The notes beneath the pieces were generated by a model. The model was not told the origin of the DNA, did no database searches, and saw only the letters and a list, made by a program, of their open reading frames with translations. The translations under genes were made by a program, and so were the position numbers. From Microcaldota archaeon (GTDB lineage Archaea > Micrarchaeota > Micrarchaeia > Micrarchaeales > CABMGC01): 15,917 nucleotides of DNA. The DNA is taken from assembly GCA_028866975.1 (NCBI GenBank), contig JAGWHG010000012.1:1-15917 (forward strand), read 5' to 3'. Of the stretch, positions 6,411 to 13,147 are shown in pieces (positions within the stretch are counted from its first letter, which is position 1; each line of letters opens with the position of its first letter).

Positions 6411-7505
6411 TCATTTCACAGAGAGAATCGCATCCGCGACCTCTTTTATCTGCTCCTCCTTGAGGGTCGGCCCGCTCGGCAAATTGAGCCCCCTGAACCC
6501 GATGTCCTCTGCGACAGGCAGCGATTGCTTGCCGTCCTTGTAGAGCGGCAGCATGTGTATCGGATAGAAGAACGGCCTTGTCTCTATCCCTGCGTTGTTT
6601 AGCGTCGCAGTGACCTTATCCCTAAGCTCTTTCTTGACGAGCACAGAGTAGTACCAGTAGACGCACTTGGCCCACTTCATCTCAGGATGGTGGACTACGC
6701 TCTTGCTGTCCTCAAAATACTTGTTGTATGTTTTTGCCATCCACCTATGCCTGTCAACAAGGTAATCGATCTTCTTGAGCTGCGCAGTTCCTATTGCGGC
6801 CTGTATGTTCGTCATCCTGAAATTGTACCCTACCATGTCGTAATAATACTTGTTCTTGTATTCTGGCTTCATTCCCTGGTTTCTCAGTATTCCCATCTTC
6901 TCGGCGAGCTCGTCATCGTTTGTGAGGACCATGCCGCCCTCACCCGTCGTTATGATCTTGTTGCCGTAAAATGAGAAGCTTGCCACCCTTCCAAATGTAC
7001 CCACCTTCCTCTTTTTATATTCTGCGCCGTGCGCCTCTGCGCAGTCCTCTATCACAGGTATGCCGTGCTTGTCTGCGACCTCCATTATCGGATCCATGTC
7101 GCAAGGATGCCCGTACACGTGCACGACCATTATCGCCTTCGTCTTCGAGTCGATCTTCTTCTCTATATCCTTGGGGTCGACGCACCAGTACTCCTTTGTA
7201 GAATCTACAAATACCGGCTTTGCGCCGGTGTATTCTATTGTGTTTGCGCATGCTATCGAGGTCATCGAGGGCACTATCACCTTGTCGCCCTTGCCTATGC
7301 CCATTGCGACTAACGGCAGGTGCAGGGCAGAAGTGCCGTTGTTGACCGCTATGCCGTGCTTTGTCCCTATGTAGCCGGAGAACCCCTTCTCGAAGTCCCT
7401 GATGAAGTGGCCGTTCGAGCTTATCCAGTTCGTCTTGACTGCCTCGACTACGTTGTTGAGTTCCTCTTCGCCGACATACGGCTCGGACATCTGTATTCTT
7501 GCCAT
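6411..7505 (-). CDS. DegT/DnrJ/EryC1/StrS aminotransferase, GDP-perosamine synthase-like
   Basis: This 364-residue PLP enzyme has the strong family signature FSFYGNKIITTGEGGM, with K183 as the PLP-binding lysine. D154 in VIEDCAEAHG should contact the pyridine nitrogen, and NNGTSALHL (55-63) binds the phosphate. VVHVYGHPCDMDPIMEVA is typical of the perosamine-synthase branch (Per/RfbE). Known family chemistry is L-glutamate-dependent amination of the C4 keto group of GDP-4-keto-6-deoxymannose to give GDP-perosamine. The gene lies 8 bases after the GDP-mannose 4,6-dehydratase gene, which makes exactly that substrate. I place the start at ATG 7505 (MARIQMSEPYVGEEE). A TTG one codon upstream (7508) is in frame but weaker. 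The sugar-sensing lineage is well supported, but the exact product (perosamine or another 4-amino sugar) is not proven by sequence. Confidence 0.87.
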   Translation of the reverse strand: MARIQMSEPYVGEEELNNVVEAVKTNWISSNGHFIRDFEKGFSGYIGTKHGIAVNNGTSALHLPLVAMGIGKGDKVIVPSMTSIACANTIEYTGAKPVFVDSTKEYWCVDPKDIEKKIDSKTKAIMVVHVYGHPCDMDPIMEVADKHGIPVIEDCAEAHGAEYKKRKVGTFGRVASFSFYGNKIITTGEGGMVLTNDDELAEKMGILRNQGMKPEYKNKYYYDMVGYNFRMTNIQAAIGTAQLKKIDYLVDRHRWMAKTYNKYFEDSKSVVHHPEMKWAKCVYWYYSVLVKKELRDKVTATLNNAGIETRPFFYPIHMLPLYKDGKQSLPVAEDIGFRGLNLPSGPTLKEEQIKEVADAILSVK

Positions 7506-7513
7506 CAAACCAA

Positions 7514-8590
7514 CTAATCCTTCAGAACCCTAGTTATCAGCTTTGCCTCGCTCGGGTAGTTTGGCGCGTCCCAAGGGAAGCGCTCTCCTGTGACCACCTT
7601 CTCCCACCTTTCCATATCTGCCTTGACCATTATCTTGACGAGCTGCTTGAACGACGTCTTCGGCTTCCATCCAAGTTCCTTCTCGGCCTTTGAATAATCT
7701 CCCCTGAGCGCATTCGTGTCTATCGGCCTGAGGAACCTCTTCTCAGTCTTGACGTAGTCCCTCCAGTTCAGGCCTGCAACTTCAAACGCCTCGCTCATGA
7801 AGCCGAATACAGAGTGGAACTTGTTTGTCGCGAGGACGAAGTCGTCGGGCTCATCGTGCTGCATCATCCTCCACATTCCCTCCACGTATTCCGGCGCATA
7901 TCCCCAATCCCTTACCGATTTCACGTTGCCGAGCTGCAGCTCCTTGTCGAGCCCGAGGACGATCTTTGCAACTCCGTTGGATATTTTTCTCGTCACGAAC
8001 TCGAGCCCTCGCAACGGCGATTCGTGGTTGAAGAGTATGCCCTGGCACGCAAAGAGCTTGTATGCCTGGCGATATATCTTCATCGCCCAGTATCCGTAGA
8101 GCTTTGCGGCGGCATACGGGCTTGTCGGCTTGAACATGCTCTGTTCGCTTAGCGGCTTGTTTGAAAGGCCCCTGAGGCCGTCGCCCATCCCTGCCTGGCC
8201 GAACATCTCGCTCGTCGACGCCTGGTACAGCCTTATGTTCTTGTCTAGGTTTCTTATTGCTTCCAGATACATCACGACGCCCAGTCCGTCGACCTGCGTC
8301 GTCATTATCGGCGCCTCGAACGCAGCTGCAACGAAGCTCTGCGCAGCGAGATTGTAGACCTCCTTGGGCTGCGATATCTGTATCGATTCGACAATCGAGC
8401 TCATGTCGTTCATGTCAAGAGGAATGAGATTGACCTTGTCGAATACGCCAAGAGCCTGTAGCCTCCAAAAGTTCGGCGTCGAAGCCCTTCGGAAGGTGCC
8501 AAACACCTTGTACCCTTTCTCGAGCAGGAACTTGCTCAGATACGCGCCGTCCTGCCCGGTTACGCCAGTGATAAGTGCGTGTTTTGCCAT
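7514..8590 (-). CDS. gmd: GDP-mannose 4,6-dehydratase
   Basis: This 358-residue extended short-chain dehydrogenase converts GDP-D-mannose to GDP-4-keto-6-deoxy-D-mannose, the entry to GDP-deoxysugars. Residues 9-15 (GVTGQDG) are the NADP-binding glycine motif and RR at 34-35 suits NADP. The catalytic set is T126 and E128 in STSEMFG, plus Y159 and K163 in SPYAAAK. The family markers NHESPLRG (188-195), VRDWGYAPEYV (226-236) and FLRPID (286-291) are intact. About 30 residues past the conserved core (after ADMERWE) form a C-terminal tail that the second dehydratase in this window lacks. It has its own TATA box (8634-8640) and a GAGG ribosome binding site, unusual in this locus. It is followed after a few bases by the aminotransferase gene, which together make a GDP-4-amino-sugar module. 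Confidence 0.9.
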   Translation of the reverse strand: MAKHALITGVTGQDGAYLSKFLLEKGYKVFGTFRRASTPNFWRLQALGVFDKVNLIPLDMNDMSSIVESIQISQPKEVYNLAAQSFVAAAFEAPIMTTQVDGLGVVMYLEAIRNLDKNIRLYQASTSEMFGQAGMGDGLRGLSNKPLSEQSMFKPTSPYAAAKLYGYWAMKIYRQAYKLFACQGILFNHESPLRGLEFVTRKISNGVAKIVLGLDKELQLGNVKSVRDWGYAPEYVEGMWRMMQHDEPDDFVLATNKFHSVFGFMSEAFEVAGLNWRDYVKTEKRFLRPIDTNALRGDYSKAEKELGWKPKTSFKQLVKIMVKADMERWEKVVTGERFPWDAPNYPSEAKLITRVLKD

Positions 8591-8596
8591 TGAAAT

Positions 8597-8600
8597 CCTC
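8597..8600 (-). promoter_or_regulatory. Shine-Dalgarno of gmd, possibly in a hairpin
   Basis: GAGG lies 6 bases before the ATG at 8590, the clearest ribosome binding site in the window. The surrounding 8597-8614 can fold: CCTGAG pairs with CTCGAGG with one bulged base around the loop GGTTT, which would cover the GAGG. The estimated transcription start (about 8610) may cut off part of the 5' arm, so masking is uncertain. Confidence 0.5.
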
Positions 8601-8633
8601 GAGAAACCCTCAGGAAATAATACGTTGTAGCAG

Positions 8634-8640
8634 ATTTATA
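8634..8640 (-). promoter_or_regulatory. TATA box of gmd
   Basis: The minus strand reads TATAAAT, centred at 8637, between the cupin stop and gmd. Transcription would start near 8610-8611, giving a leader of about 20 bases that carries the GAGG site. It suggests that gmd and the two genes after it can be transcribed apart from the cupin gene. Confidence 0.55.
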
Positions 8641-8651
8641 GCCTTATACTC

Positions 8652-9044
8652 TCAGACTATCTGCTTCTTGAAAGTGTCAGGATTCTGGGGGTCGAACTCG
8701 TGGTCGGCGAGCTCGAGTATGTAGATGTCCTCGCCCGAGACGTTCTCGATTGCGTGCGTGACTTGCGTCGGTATGTTGAGAAGTGTTATTGGATTGTCCG
8801 ACATCTCGAACACTTCCTTCTCGCCCGTCCTGTTATCCACCAGCGTGAACCTTGCCCTGCCCTTCACCAGGCAGAACCACTCGTTTTTGTGCTCGTGGTA
8901 GTGGTTTCCTCTAACCGTCCCGGGTTTGGATGTTACGAGATAAATGTACTTTAGATCCAGCTGAAGGGCGCTGAACTTGAACAGGTCAACAGACCATCCC
9001 CTTGGGTCCTGCTGGGTCTTGAGTTCGATCTTTTTTACCTCCAT
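8652..9044 (-). CDS. RmlC-like cupin, probable sugar-nucleotide isomerase/epimerase family protein
   Basis: The 130-residue product is a single cupin barrel. The metal/active-site histidine motif GNHYHEHKNEWFCLVKG (about 46-62) resembles the cupin of WxcM/FdtA-type ketoisomerases and the C-terminal cupin of capsule proteins of the WbjC/Cap5F kind. DPRGW near the N-terminus and IPTQVTHAIENVS in the second half also fit that group. Members act on NDP-4-keto-6-deoxysugars as 3,4-ketoisomerases or epimerases, and some are only binding domains. It sits immediately before gmd, whose product is a 4-keto-6-deoxysugar, so a sugar-nucleotide substrate is likely. The TATA box at 9066-9073 overlaps the stop of the upstream gene and lies about 25 bases before the ATG, so the mRNA is predicted leaderless. 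Precise reaction unknown. Confidence 0.78.
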   Translation of the reverse strand: MEVKKIELKTQQDPRGWSVDLFKFSALQLDLKYIYLVTSKPGTVRGNHYHEHKNEWFCLVKGRARFTLVDNRTGEKEVFEMSDNPITLLNIPTQVTHAIENVSGEDIYILELADHEFDPQNPDTFKKQIV

Positions 9045-9065
9045 ACATAATACACTGAGCCAAGG

Positions 9066-9073
9066 TATATTAA
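9066..9073 (-). promoter_or_regulatory. TATA box of the cupin gene, overlapping the upstream stop codon
   Basis: The minus strand reads TTAATATA, and the TAA stop of the upstream gene (9070-9072) is inside it. The centre is 25-26 bases before the ATG at 9044, the distance expected for a leaderless message. Confidence 0.55.
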
Positions 9074-10245
9074 TTTCTTGTCAGCTCCAGCAGGTCTTCC
9101 CTCTTTGCCTCTTTCCATAGGTCGCGCAAGGCTTTGGTTATTGCGCTCTTCTGACTAAGCGTTGCTATGTAGCTACCTTCCTGACTTACGATTTCGTCGT
9201 ATTTGCCGAACAGCACCGTCCTTACTTGCGAAGACACGCCCGTGGTCTTTCCTTTCATGACCGACTCCCTCATTCCGCTCTTGGCTATGAAATCGTTGAA
9301 GTTATTAGTTTCGAACAGTACCTTCCCACTCTGGAATACGAGCGTCTTTGCATCAGGGCCATAAACATAAACCACTGGCCTGTTGAGCGATTTCAGGCTG
9401 CCTTCGGCACCTGTGGACAGCTCGCCGCCTCGCACCTCGATGTCAACAAGTGGGGTAGGGGTGTAATTATCTTCTCCGCAAGAACCTGTGAGAAAGTTTT
9501 GATACAGAATTGGGATTATTATGTCGGTACTTCCGTTGTCGTGCTCTGCGGCAAATGCTGCACCATAAATTTCCTTCGTATAGCCAGGATAGCATTCCTC
9601 ATATATCGTTGGGGCGTCGTGGAACTTGACAGGCACGACGTCCATGTTGCCCAATGTTATCTTCTTATCACCGAGGATCTGCTGCGCGAAGAGCTCGCCC
9701 CCCCTCTTCAAGACCATGCTGAAATAATGCTGCTCAGCCGGGCCAACTCCTTTCAGAGTGGGGCTGACGAATGTAAGCCTACCATAGCTCGGGTGTCGCC
9801 TCATATAGGTGAATTCAATTTCTGCGAATGCATTTGTAGCGATCGAGTTTATCGGCACGCCCGCTTTCCTCTCCACATCGGTAACTATCTTTCCAGCGGA
9901 GAATCCGAGTGTGTTTGGCATCGTCGGCGCCTGGCTGTCTCGCATCGACATTATCATGCCGCCGCCCTTCACGATTCCGATTAGCCCAGAGTCGACTTCC
10001 GCTACGAATTCTGCACTGCCTTGTCTTTTCATCAATAGTGATTGAGCATGCACAAGAGACTTGTCGAAGTCCTTGTTCTCCCTTGCTTCATTTGCAACGA
10101 ATGCGCTGCTGGTTAGGCCCTTTGAGGAGATATGGACTCCTCCTTCCTCGATCCTGACTATTCCGAACTGGCAGTCATAGTTTGCGCTTGGCACGCTCGA
10201 GAACTTCTTGTGAAGATCGTCATTCGATTTTTTAGACATCGCCAT
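9070..10245 (-). CDS. Unrecognised 391-residue conserved-looking protein in the glycan locus
   Basis: I do not recognise this protein. It is a long, clean coding frame with locus-typical codon use. It has no signal peptide or membrane segment, so is probably soluble and cytoplasmic. The sequence is rich in short strands and glycines: GIVRIEEGGVHIS (28-40), GLIGIVKGGGMIMSM (about 87-101) and VDIEVRGGEL (about 270-279). It ends in a charged, probably helical tail (ITKALRDLWKEAKREDLLELT). Cysteines are few. Two starts are possible, ATG 10245 and ATG 10239 (MAM/MSKK). A TATA box at 10273-10280 suggests a leader of only about 5 bases. It lies 60 bases after the GT4 gene and 25 before the sugar cupin gene, so a role in sugar-nucleotide or glycan metabolism is likely from position only. 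No function is assigned. Confidence 0.75.
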   Translation of the reverse strand: MAMSKKSNDDLHKKFSSVPSANYDCQFGIVRIEEGGVHISSKGLTSSAFVANEARENKDFDKSLVHAQSLLMKRQGSAEFVAEVDSGLIGIVKGGGMIMSMRDSQAPTMPNTLGFSAGKIVTDVERKAGVPINSIATNAFAEIEFTYMRRHPSYGRLTFVSPTLKGVGPAEQHYFSMVLKRGGELFAQQILGDKKITLGNMDVVPVKFHDAPTIYEECYPGYTKEIYGAAFAAEHDNGSTDIIIPILYQNFLTGSCGEDNYTPTPLVDIEVRGGELSTGAEGSLKSLNRPVVYVYGPDAKTLVFQSGKVLFETNNFNDFIAKSGMRESVMKGKTTGVSSQVRTVLFGKYDEIVSQEGSYIATLSQKSAITKALRDLWKEAKREDLLELTRN

Positions 10246-10272
10246 GCAATCGTATTTCGCTTTTGTTCTGGG

Positions 10273-10280
10273 TTTTATAA
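10273..10280 (-). promoter_or_regulatory. TATA box of the 391-residue protein gene
   Basis: The minus strand reads TTATAAAA, centred 31 bases before ATG 10245, in the 60-base gap after the GT4 gene. The predicted leader is about 5 bases, close to leaderless. Confidence 0.5.
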
Positions 10281-10305
10281 GGATAATTCAGCATTCGTAC
10301 GTGGA

Positions 10306-11376
10306 TTAAGCCTTCTTGTATACAGCAAAAGTCTCCTTCGCCACCCTGTCCCACGAGAAGCTCCTTGCATACTTTGTTGACTTTTCTCTCTCCTTGCTAT
10401 TGTATCCGTTCCTGCTCAGGTTGAGTATTGCCTTTGCAGCGTCAGCCTCGCCCGTGGTCTTCATGCAGCATCGCGTGACTTCCTCGTCGAGGTTGTTTTC
10501 CTTGAGCACAAGCGCAGGCAGACCTCTTGCCTGTGCGTCTAGTATCGGCAGGCTAGAGCCCTCCTCCATCGTCGGGAAGAAGAAAAGATCGAAGCTGTCA
10601 TAAGTCTGCATCAGCGTCTTCTCCTGCGCGAAGCCCATGAAGGTTACATTTGTCAGGTCGTTCTTCTCCTTGTATGCGATAAGGTTCTCTTTTTCCGCCC
10701 CGCTGCCATATATCAGGAACTTGACATTCGGCGCCTTGTCCTTCAGCCTCTTCGCAGTCTTTAGTATGAATATGACGTTCTTCCTGAATGCGAGCGCGCC
10801 TATGTACCCGACCTTGAAAGTCCCGCCCTTCTTACTGTTCGGTATCTTGACTGTCCTAAATTGGTCCTTCGGGCAGAGTAGCGTGGTGACATGCTTCTTC
10901 ATCTGGGGAAATCTTTTTTCCGCATCGTTGTTGACCGTGCTTGCGGTGAATATAATGTGGTCTGAGAAGTCTACCGCATCGTGTATGCTCGATGCGACCA
11001 TGTTGTTGTAAGCATCCTGCAGCAGTCCCTTGTGATACCCTTCGAGGTCCTTGACCCTCATCAGGTCGTGTATGCTTGTAATTATTTTTGCTCGTGTCCC
11101 CAGCCTCTTCAACATCTTCGCGGCGAATCCGAGCTCCTGGTTGGTAATGTGTATGACGTCATACCCTTCCTTTGCGAGGTTCCTTATCCTAAGTTTGAAA
11201 ACGGAATTCGCGTATACGAGCCCGAAGATGTCGTTCCTCTTCGATTCTTCGAGCGGATAGACAAGGTCTACGGTGTTGCCCTTCTTCAGCCTCTGCGAAA
11301 TCTGGTAGGTGTATTCGGTTATGCCGTCGCCGCTTCCCGGCCCCGGCTTTATCGTGTTGAGGAGCGCTATCTTCAC
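10306..11376 (-). CDS. GT4-type (GT-B fold) glycosyltransferase
   Basis: This 356-residue protein transfers a sugar from a nucleotide donor to a growing glycan, by homology to retaining family 4 glycosyltransferases. The N-terminal half starts KIALLNTIKPGPGSGDGITEY, the usual glycine-rich acceptor-side opening. The C-terminal donor half begins KVGYIGALAFRKN (about 188-200), where the R/K contacts the phosphates, and continues LIYGSGAEKENL and FMGFAQEKTLM. The donor-sugar motif E-x7-E is present as E272-x7-D280 (EEGSSLPILDAQARGLP), a conservative change of the second acid. No membrane segment is obvious. The start is GTG 11376. A weak TATA-like TAATTAT (minus strand, 11398-11404) lies 25 bases upstream, compatible with leaderless initiation. 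The GT2 gene ends 35 bases upstream. Which sugar it adds is unknown. Confidence 0.85.
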   Translation of the reverse strand: MKIALLNTIKPGPGSGDGITEYTYQISQRLKKGNTVDLVYPLEESKRNDIFGLVYANSVFKLRIRNLAKEGYDVIHITNQELGFAAKMLKRLGTRAKIITSIHDLMRVKDLEGYHKGLLQDAYNNMVASSIHDAVDFSDHIIFTASTVNNDAEKRFPQMKKHVTTLLCPKDQFRTVKIPNSKKGGTFKVGYIGALAFRKNVIFILKTAKRLKDKAPNVKFLIYGSGAEKENLIAYKEKNDLTNVTFMGFAQEKTLMQTYDSFDLFFFPTMEEGSSLPILDAQARGLPALVLKENNLDEEVTRCCMKTTGEADAAKAILNLSRNGYNSKEREKSTKYARSFSWDRVAKETFAVYKKA

Positions 11377-11411
11377 AAAAACACTCTTTTGATTCGGATA
11401 ATTAGTTGCAA

Positions 11412-12269
11412 TTATGGGTATTTATTGCTATACCTGTCCTTGAGGAGCTTTATCAGCAGGTCTATCCCTTGCTTCTTCCCAGAATATTTCCTGTCCAGCC
11501 TCTTTATTGTTCGCTCACTGTCAAGCTTTAAGTATTTTATGAGGCCCTTGGTCCGGATTATGTTTGATATCGCAATCGTCTCTTCGGTCCTCTGCCTGCC
11601 GATGTCCAAATGCGTCTTGAAAGTGCTGGTGAAGTAATCGAGATTCATCTCGCCATTGAGCAGCCCTATCATCAGGTCGCGAAGTATCAGTATCGCAGGG
11701 TTATTTTGGGAGAAGAGGTCCATCTTGTTGTAATACCTTGTATGTCGAAGCTCGTCCATGTGGTTGATGTATTCGCTCTCCGACTCGAGCTTCTTTACCC
11801 TGCCAATCATCTTTGGGGTTTCGTGCGTCAGTCCGAGGAATTCCACACTATTCTTCCTAAAAAGCCTCACTTGCCAGGTGAAGAAGTTGGACTTGCCGCC
11901 CTTCTGGTTCACGTGCTCATACCTCTTTATCTGCATCACATTGAAGTCTGCGCTGCCTATAATCTTTCTTATGTTCAGCCTGAGGTGCGTCGATAACCTC
12001 TCATCCGTATCTAAAAGCAGTATCCAGTCGTTTCTGCACTTGGATATCCCGTAGGCCCTGAAGGGTTCGGCATAGCCCAGTGCAGGAGCGTGGAATATCT
12101 TCATCTTATCCATCTTCTCTTCTGCCTTTTTGCGGTTCAGGAGCCTGAATTTTTTGCTATAGCTAGAGTCTATTACGATTATCTCATCTACTGTCCTCTG
12201 CATCTCTTTGGCAAGCGACATTACCTCCTCTGCCTCATTTATGGAGAATATCAGGAGAGAGAGCCCCAT
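11412..12269 (-). CDS. GT2-family (GT-A fold) glycosyltransferase
   Basis: This 285-residue protein opens with LSLLIFSINEAEE, then VDEIIVIDSS (27-36), and has the metal-binding DTDE at 87-90 (ILLLDTDERLS). This is the standard layout of inverting family 2 glycosyltransferases. VRLFRKNSVEFLGLTHE (134-150) matches the acceptor-side strand seen in the short, COG0463-like members, with a histidine and acid at 149-150. The C-terminal third is helical and basic (KYSGKKQGIDLLIKLLKDRY) and has no clear transmembrane helix, so membrane contact would be peripheral. It is the first gene after a 188-base gap and has a candidate TATA box at 12299-12306. It probably starts a transcript continuing into the GT4 gene. 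Donor and acceptor are unknown. Confidence 0.85.
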   Translation of the reverse strand: MGLSLLIFSINEAEEVMSLAKEMQRTVDEIIVIDSSYSKKFRLLNRKKAEEKMDKMKIFHAPALGYAEPFRAYGISKCRNDWILLLDTDERLSTHLRLNIRKIIGSADFNVMQIKRYEHVNQKGGKSNFFTWQVRLFRKNSVEFLGLTHETPKMIGRVKKLESESEYINHMDELRHTRYYNKMDLFSQNNPAILILRDLMIGLLNGEMNLDYFTSTFKTHLDIGRQRTEETIAISNIIRTKGLIKYLKLDSERTIKRLDRKYSGKKQGIDLLIKLLKDRYSNKYP

Positions 12270-12298
12270 CTAATCAACTTCTAATTATTATTGCTTAA

Positions 12299-12306
12299 TA
12301 TTTAAT
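12299..12306 (-). promoter_or_regulatory. Candidate TATA box of the GT2 gene
   Basis: The minus strand reads ATTAAATA, about 33 bases before ATG 12269, so any leader would be some 5-8 bases. The surrounding sequence is very A/T-rich, which makes the exact box uncertain. Confidence 0.42.
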
Positions 12307-12342
12307 CTATTCGATGATTGCGACTGGGCCCACGAATGTTGA

Positions 12343-12368
12343 GCCGATGGATTAGCTTGTAATCCGGC
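12343..12368. repeat. Inverted repeat (hairpin) in the 188-base gap between the two glycan sub-blocks
   Basis: GGATTA (12349-12354) and TAATCC (12360-12365) form a perfect 6-bp stem with a 5-base loop. The flanking GCC (12343-12345) and GGC (12366-12368) extend it by three pairs across a 3-base bulge. A separate 8-base palindrome TGGGCCCA lies at 12325-12332. The gap (12270-12457) follows the methyltransferase gene and precedes the GT2 promoter, so the hairpin could mark a transcript end, although no T-run follows it on either strand. The rest of the gap shows no gene. Confidence 0.4.
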
Positions 12369-12457
12369 GAAGAGGCTTTTATTTACAACATACATAGATA
12401 CATCACTATGGAATCCCATCATCGGTAGATAGGATTTCTATTGCACTGACGTTATAG

Positions 12458-13147
12458 TTAGTTCTTGTAGTTGATGACCGCTATTGCATTGGCGTTGTTG
12501 AACGGCCTATTGTAGTTGCATTGGAGCGCTTCAGCCCCACCGACCTGCTGCCATTCGTTTGCCCCATTTATTCTTTTCATGAACTGTGTATTCTGTATGA
12601 GCGGATCCTTGAGCATCATGCTTTCAACCCCTGCAGGATTGTATCCAATCGGCACAGTCGCAAAAAGCTCGCCGCCTTTCTCCAGATTTTTTATTAGAGA
12701 TTTCAGTACCCTGAGAGGTTTGCGGGGATCCTTCTCTTTTTCATCAAAGCCTGGATGCTCTAGGGTGGAAATGGAAAAAATGTAATCAAATTTCTCACTT
12801 GGAGAAAAATCGATTATATCTTCGTTTATCACGCCAGGGGCTTTCTCATACTTATCAACAATCGTATACTTCCTGGGAATGGAATAATGTTGAAGAACGT
12901 TGCCTACTTCTAAGACACTTTGCTGAGCAGATAGGTATTTTGAAAGTGCTTTTTGTGCGAGCGGTATCTCCACGGTCCTCTCATTTCTCCAGGACGTGCC
13001 GTAATCGTGATAACAATAATCATATTTTGCGCCATTGAAAATGAATTGCTGGCTCGTTTTGTTTTTAATGATATAGGGCTTTTCTATTACTTTACCAACT
13101 AACTCATTATACTTGCCTCTAGTAAAATTGATTATATTCCGGATCAC
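12458..13147 (-). CDS. SAM-methyltransferase-like protein (DUF268-like)
   Basis: The 229-residue product has a Rossmann methyltransferase core: VLEVGNVLQHY (78-88) as motif I, IVDKYEKAPGVINEDIIDF (96-114) covering strand 2 and the following loop, FDYIFSISTLEHPG (120-133) and FATVPIGYNP (162-171). The opening WRNERTVEIPL and the phrase SISTLEH recall the DUF268-like group found in glycan loci of many archaea and bacteria. Motif I is unusual in having only one glycine (EVGN), so SAM binding is likely but not certain. The GTG start at 13147 overlaps the stop of the C-methyltransferase gene by four bases (GTGA), which points to translational coupling. It is the last gene of its sub-operon. The substrate is presumably a sugar or lipid-linked glycan, inferred from context only. 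Confidence 0.72.
   Translation of the reverse strand: MIRNIINFTRGKYNELVGKVIEKPYIIKNKTSQQFIFNGAKYDYCYHDYGTSWRNERTVEIPLAQKALSKYLSAQQSVLEVGNVLQHYSIPRKYTIVDKYEKAPGVINEDIIDFSPSEKFDYIFSISTLEHPGFDEKEKDPRKPLRVLKSLIKNLEKGGELFATVPIGYNPAGVESMMLKDPLIQNTQFMKRINGANEWQQVGGAEALQCNYNRPFNNANAIAVINYKN

Noticed and set aside
9070..10245. NDP-hexose 2,3-dehydratase (EvaA type)
   Set aside because: The phrase GLIGIVKGGG loosely recalls that family, but the duplicated Trp/Gln-Pro-containing motif and the overall two-copy layout are not seen. The resemblance is too weak to name a function.
12326..12370. tRNA or split-tRNA half (GGGCCCA start, CTTGTAA like a Thr anticodon loop)
   Set aside because: The bases flanking CTTGTAA do not form an anticodon stem, the D arm is not recognisable, and no T arm follows. 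The pairing that does exist (GGATTA/TAATCC) would destroy the anticodon loop.
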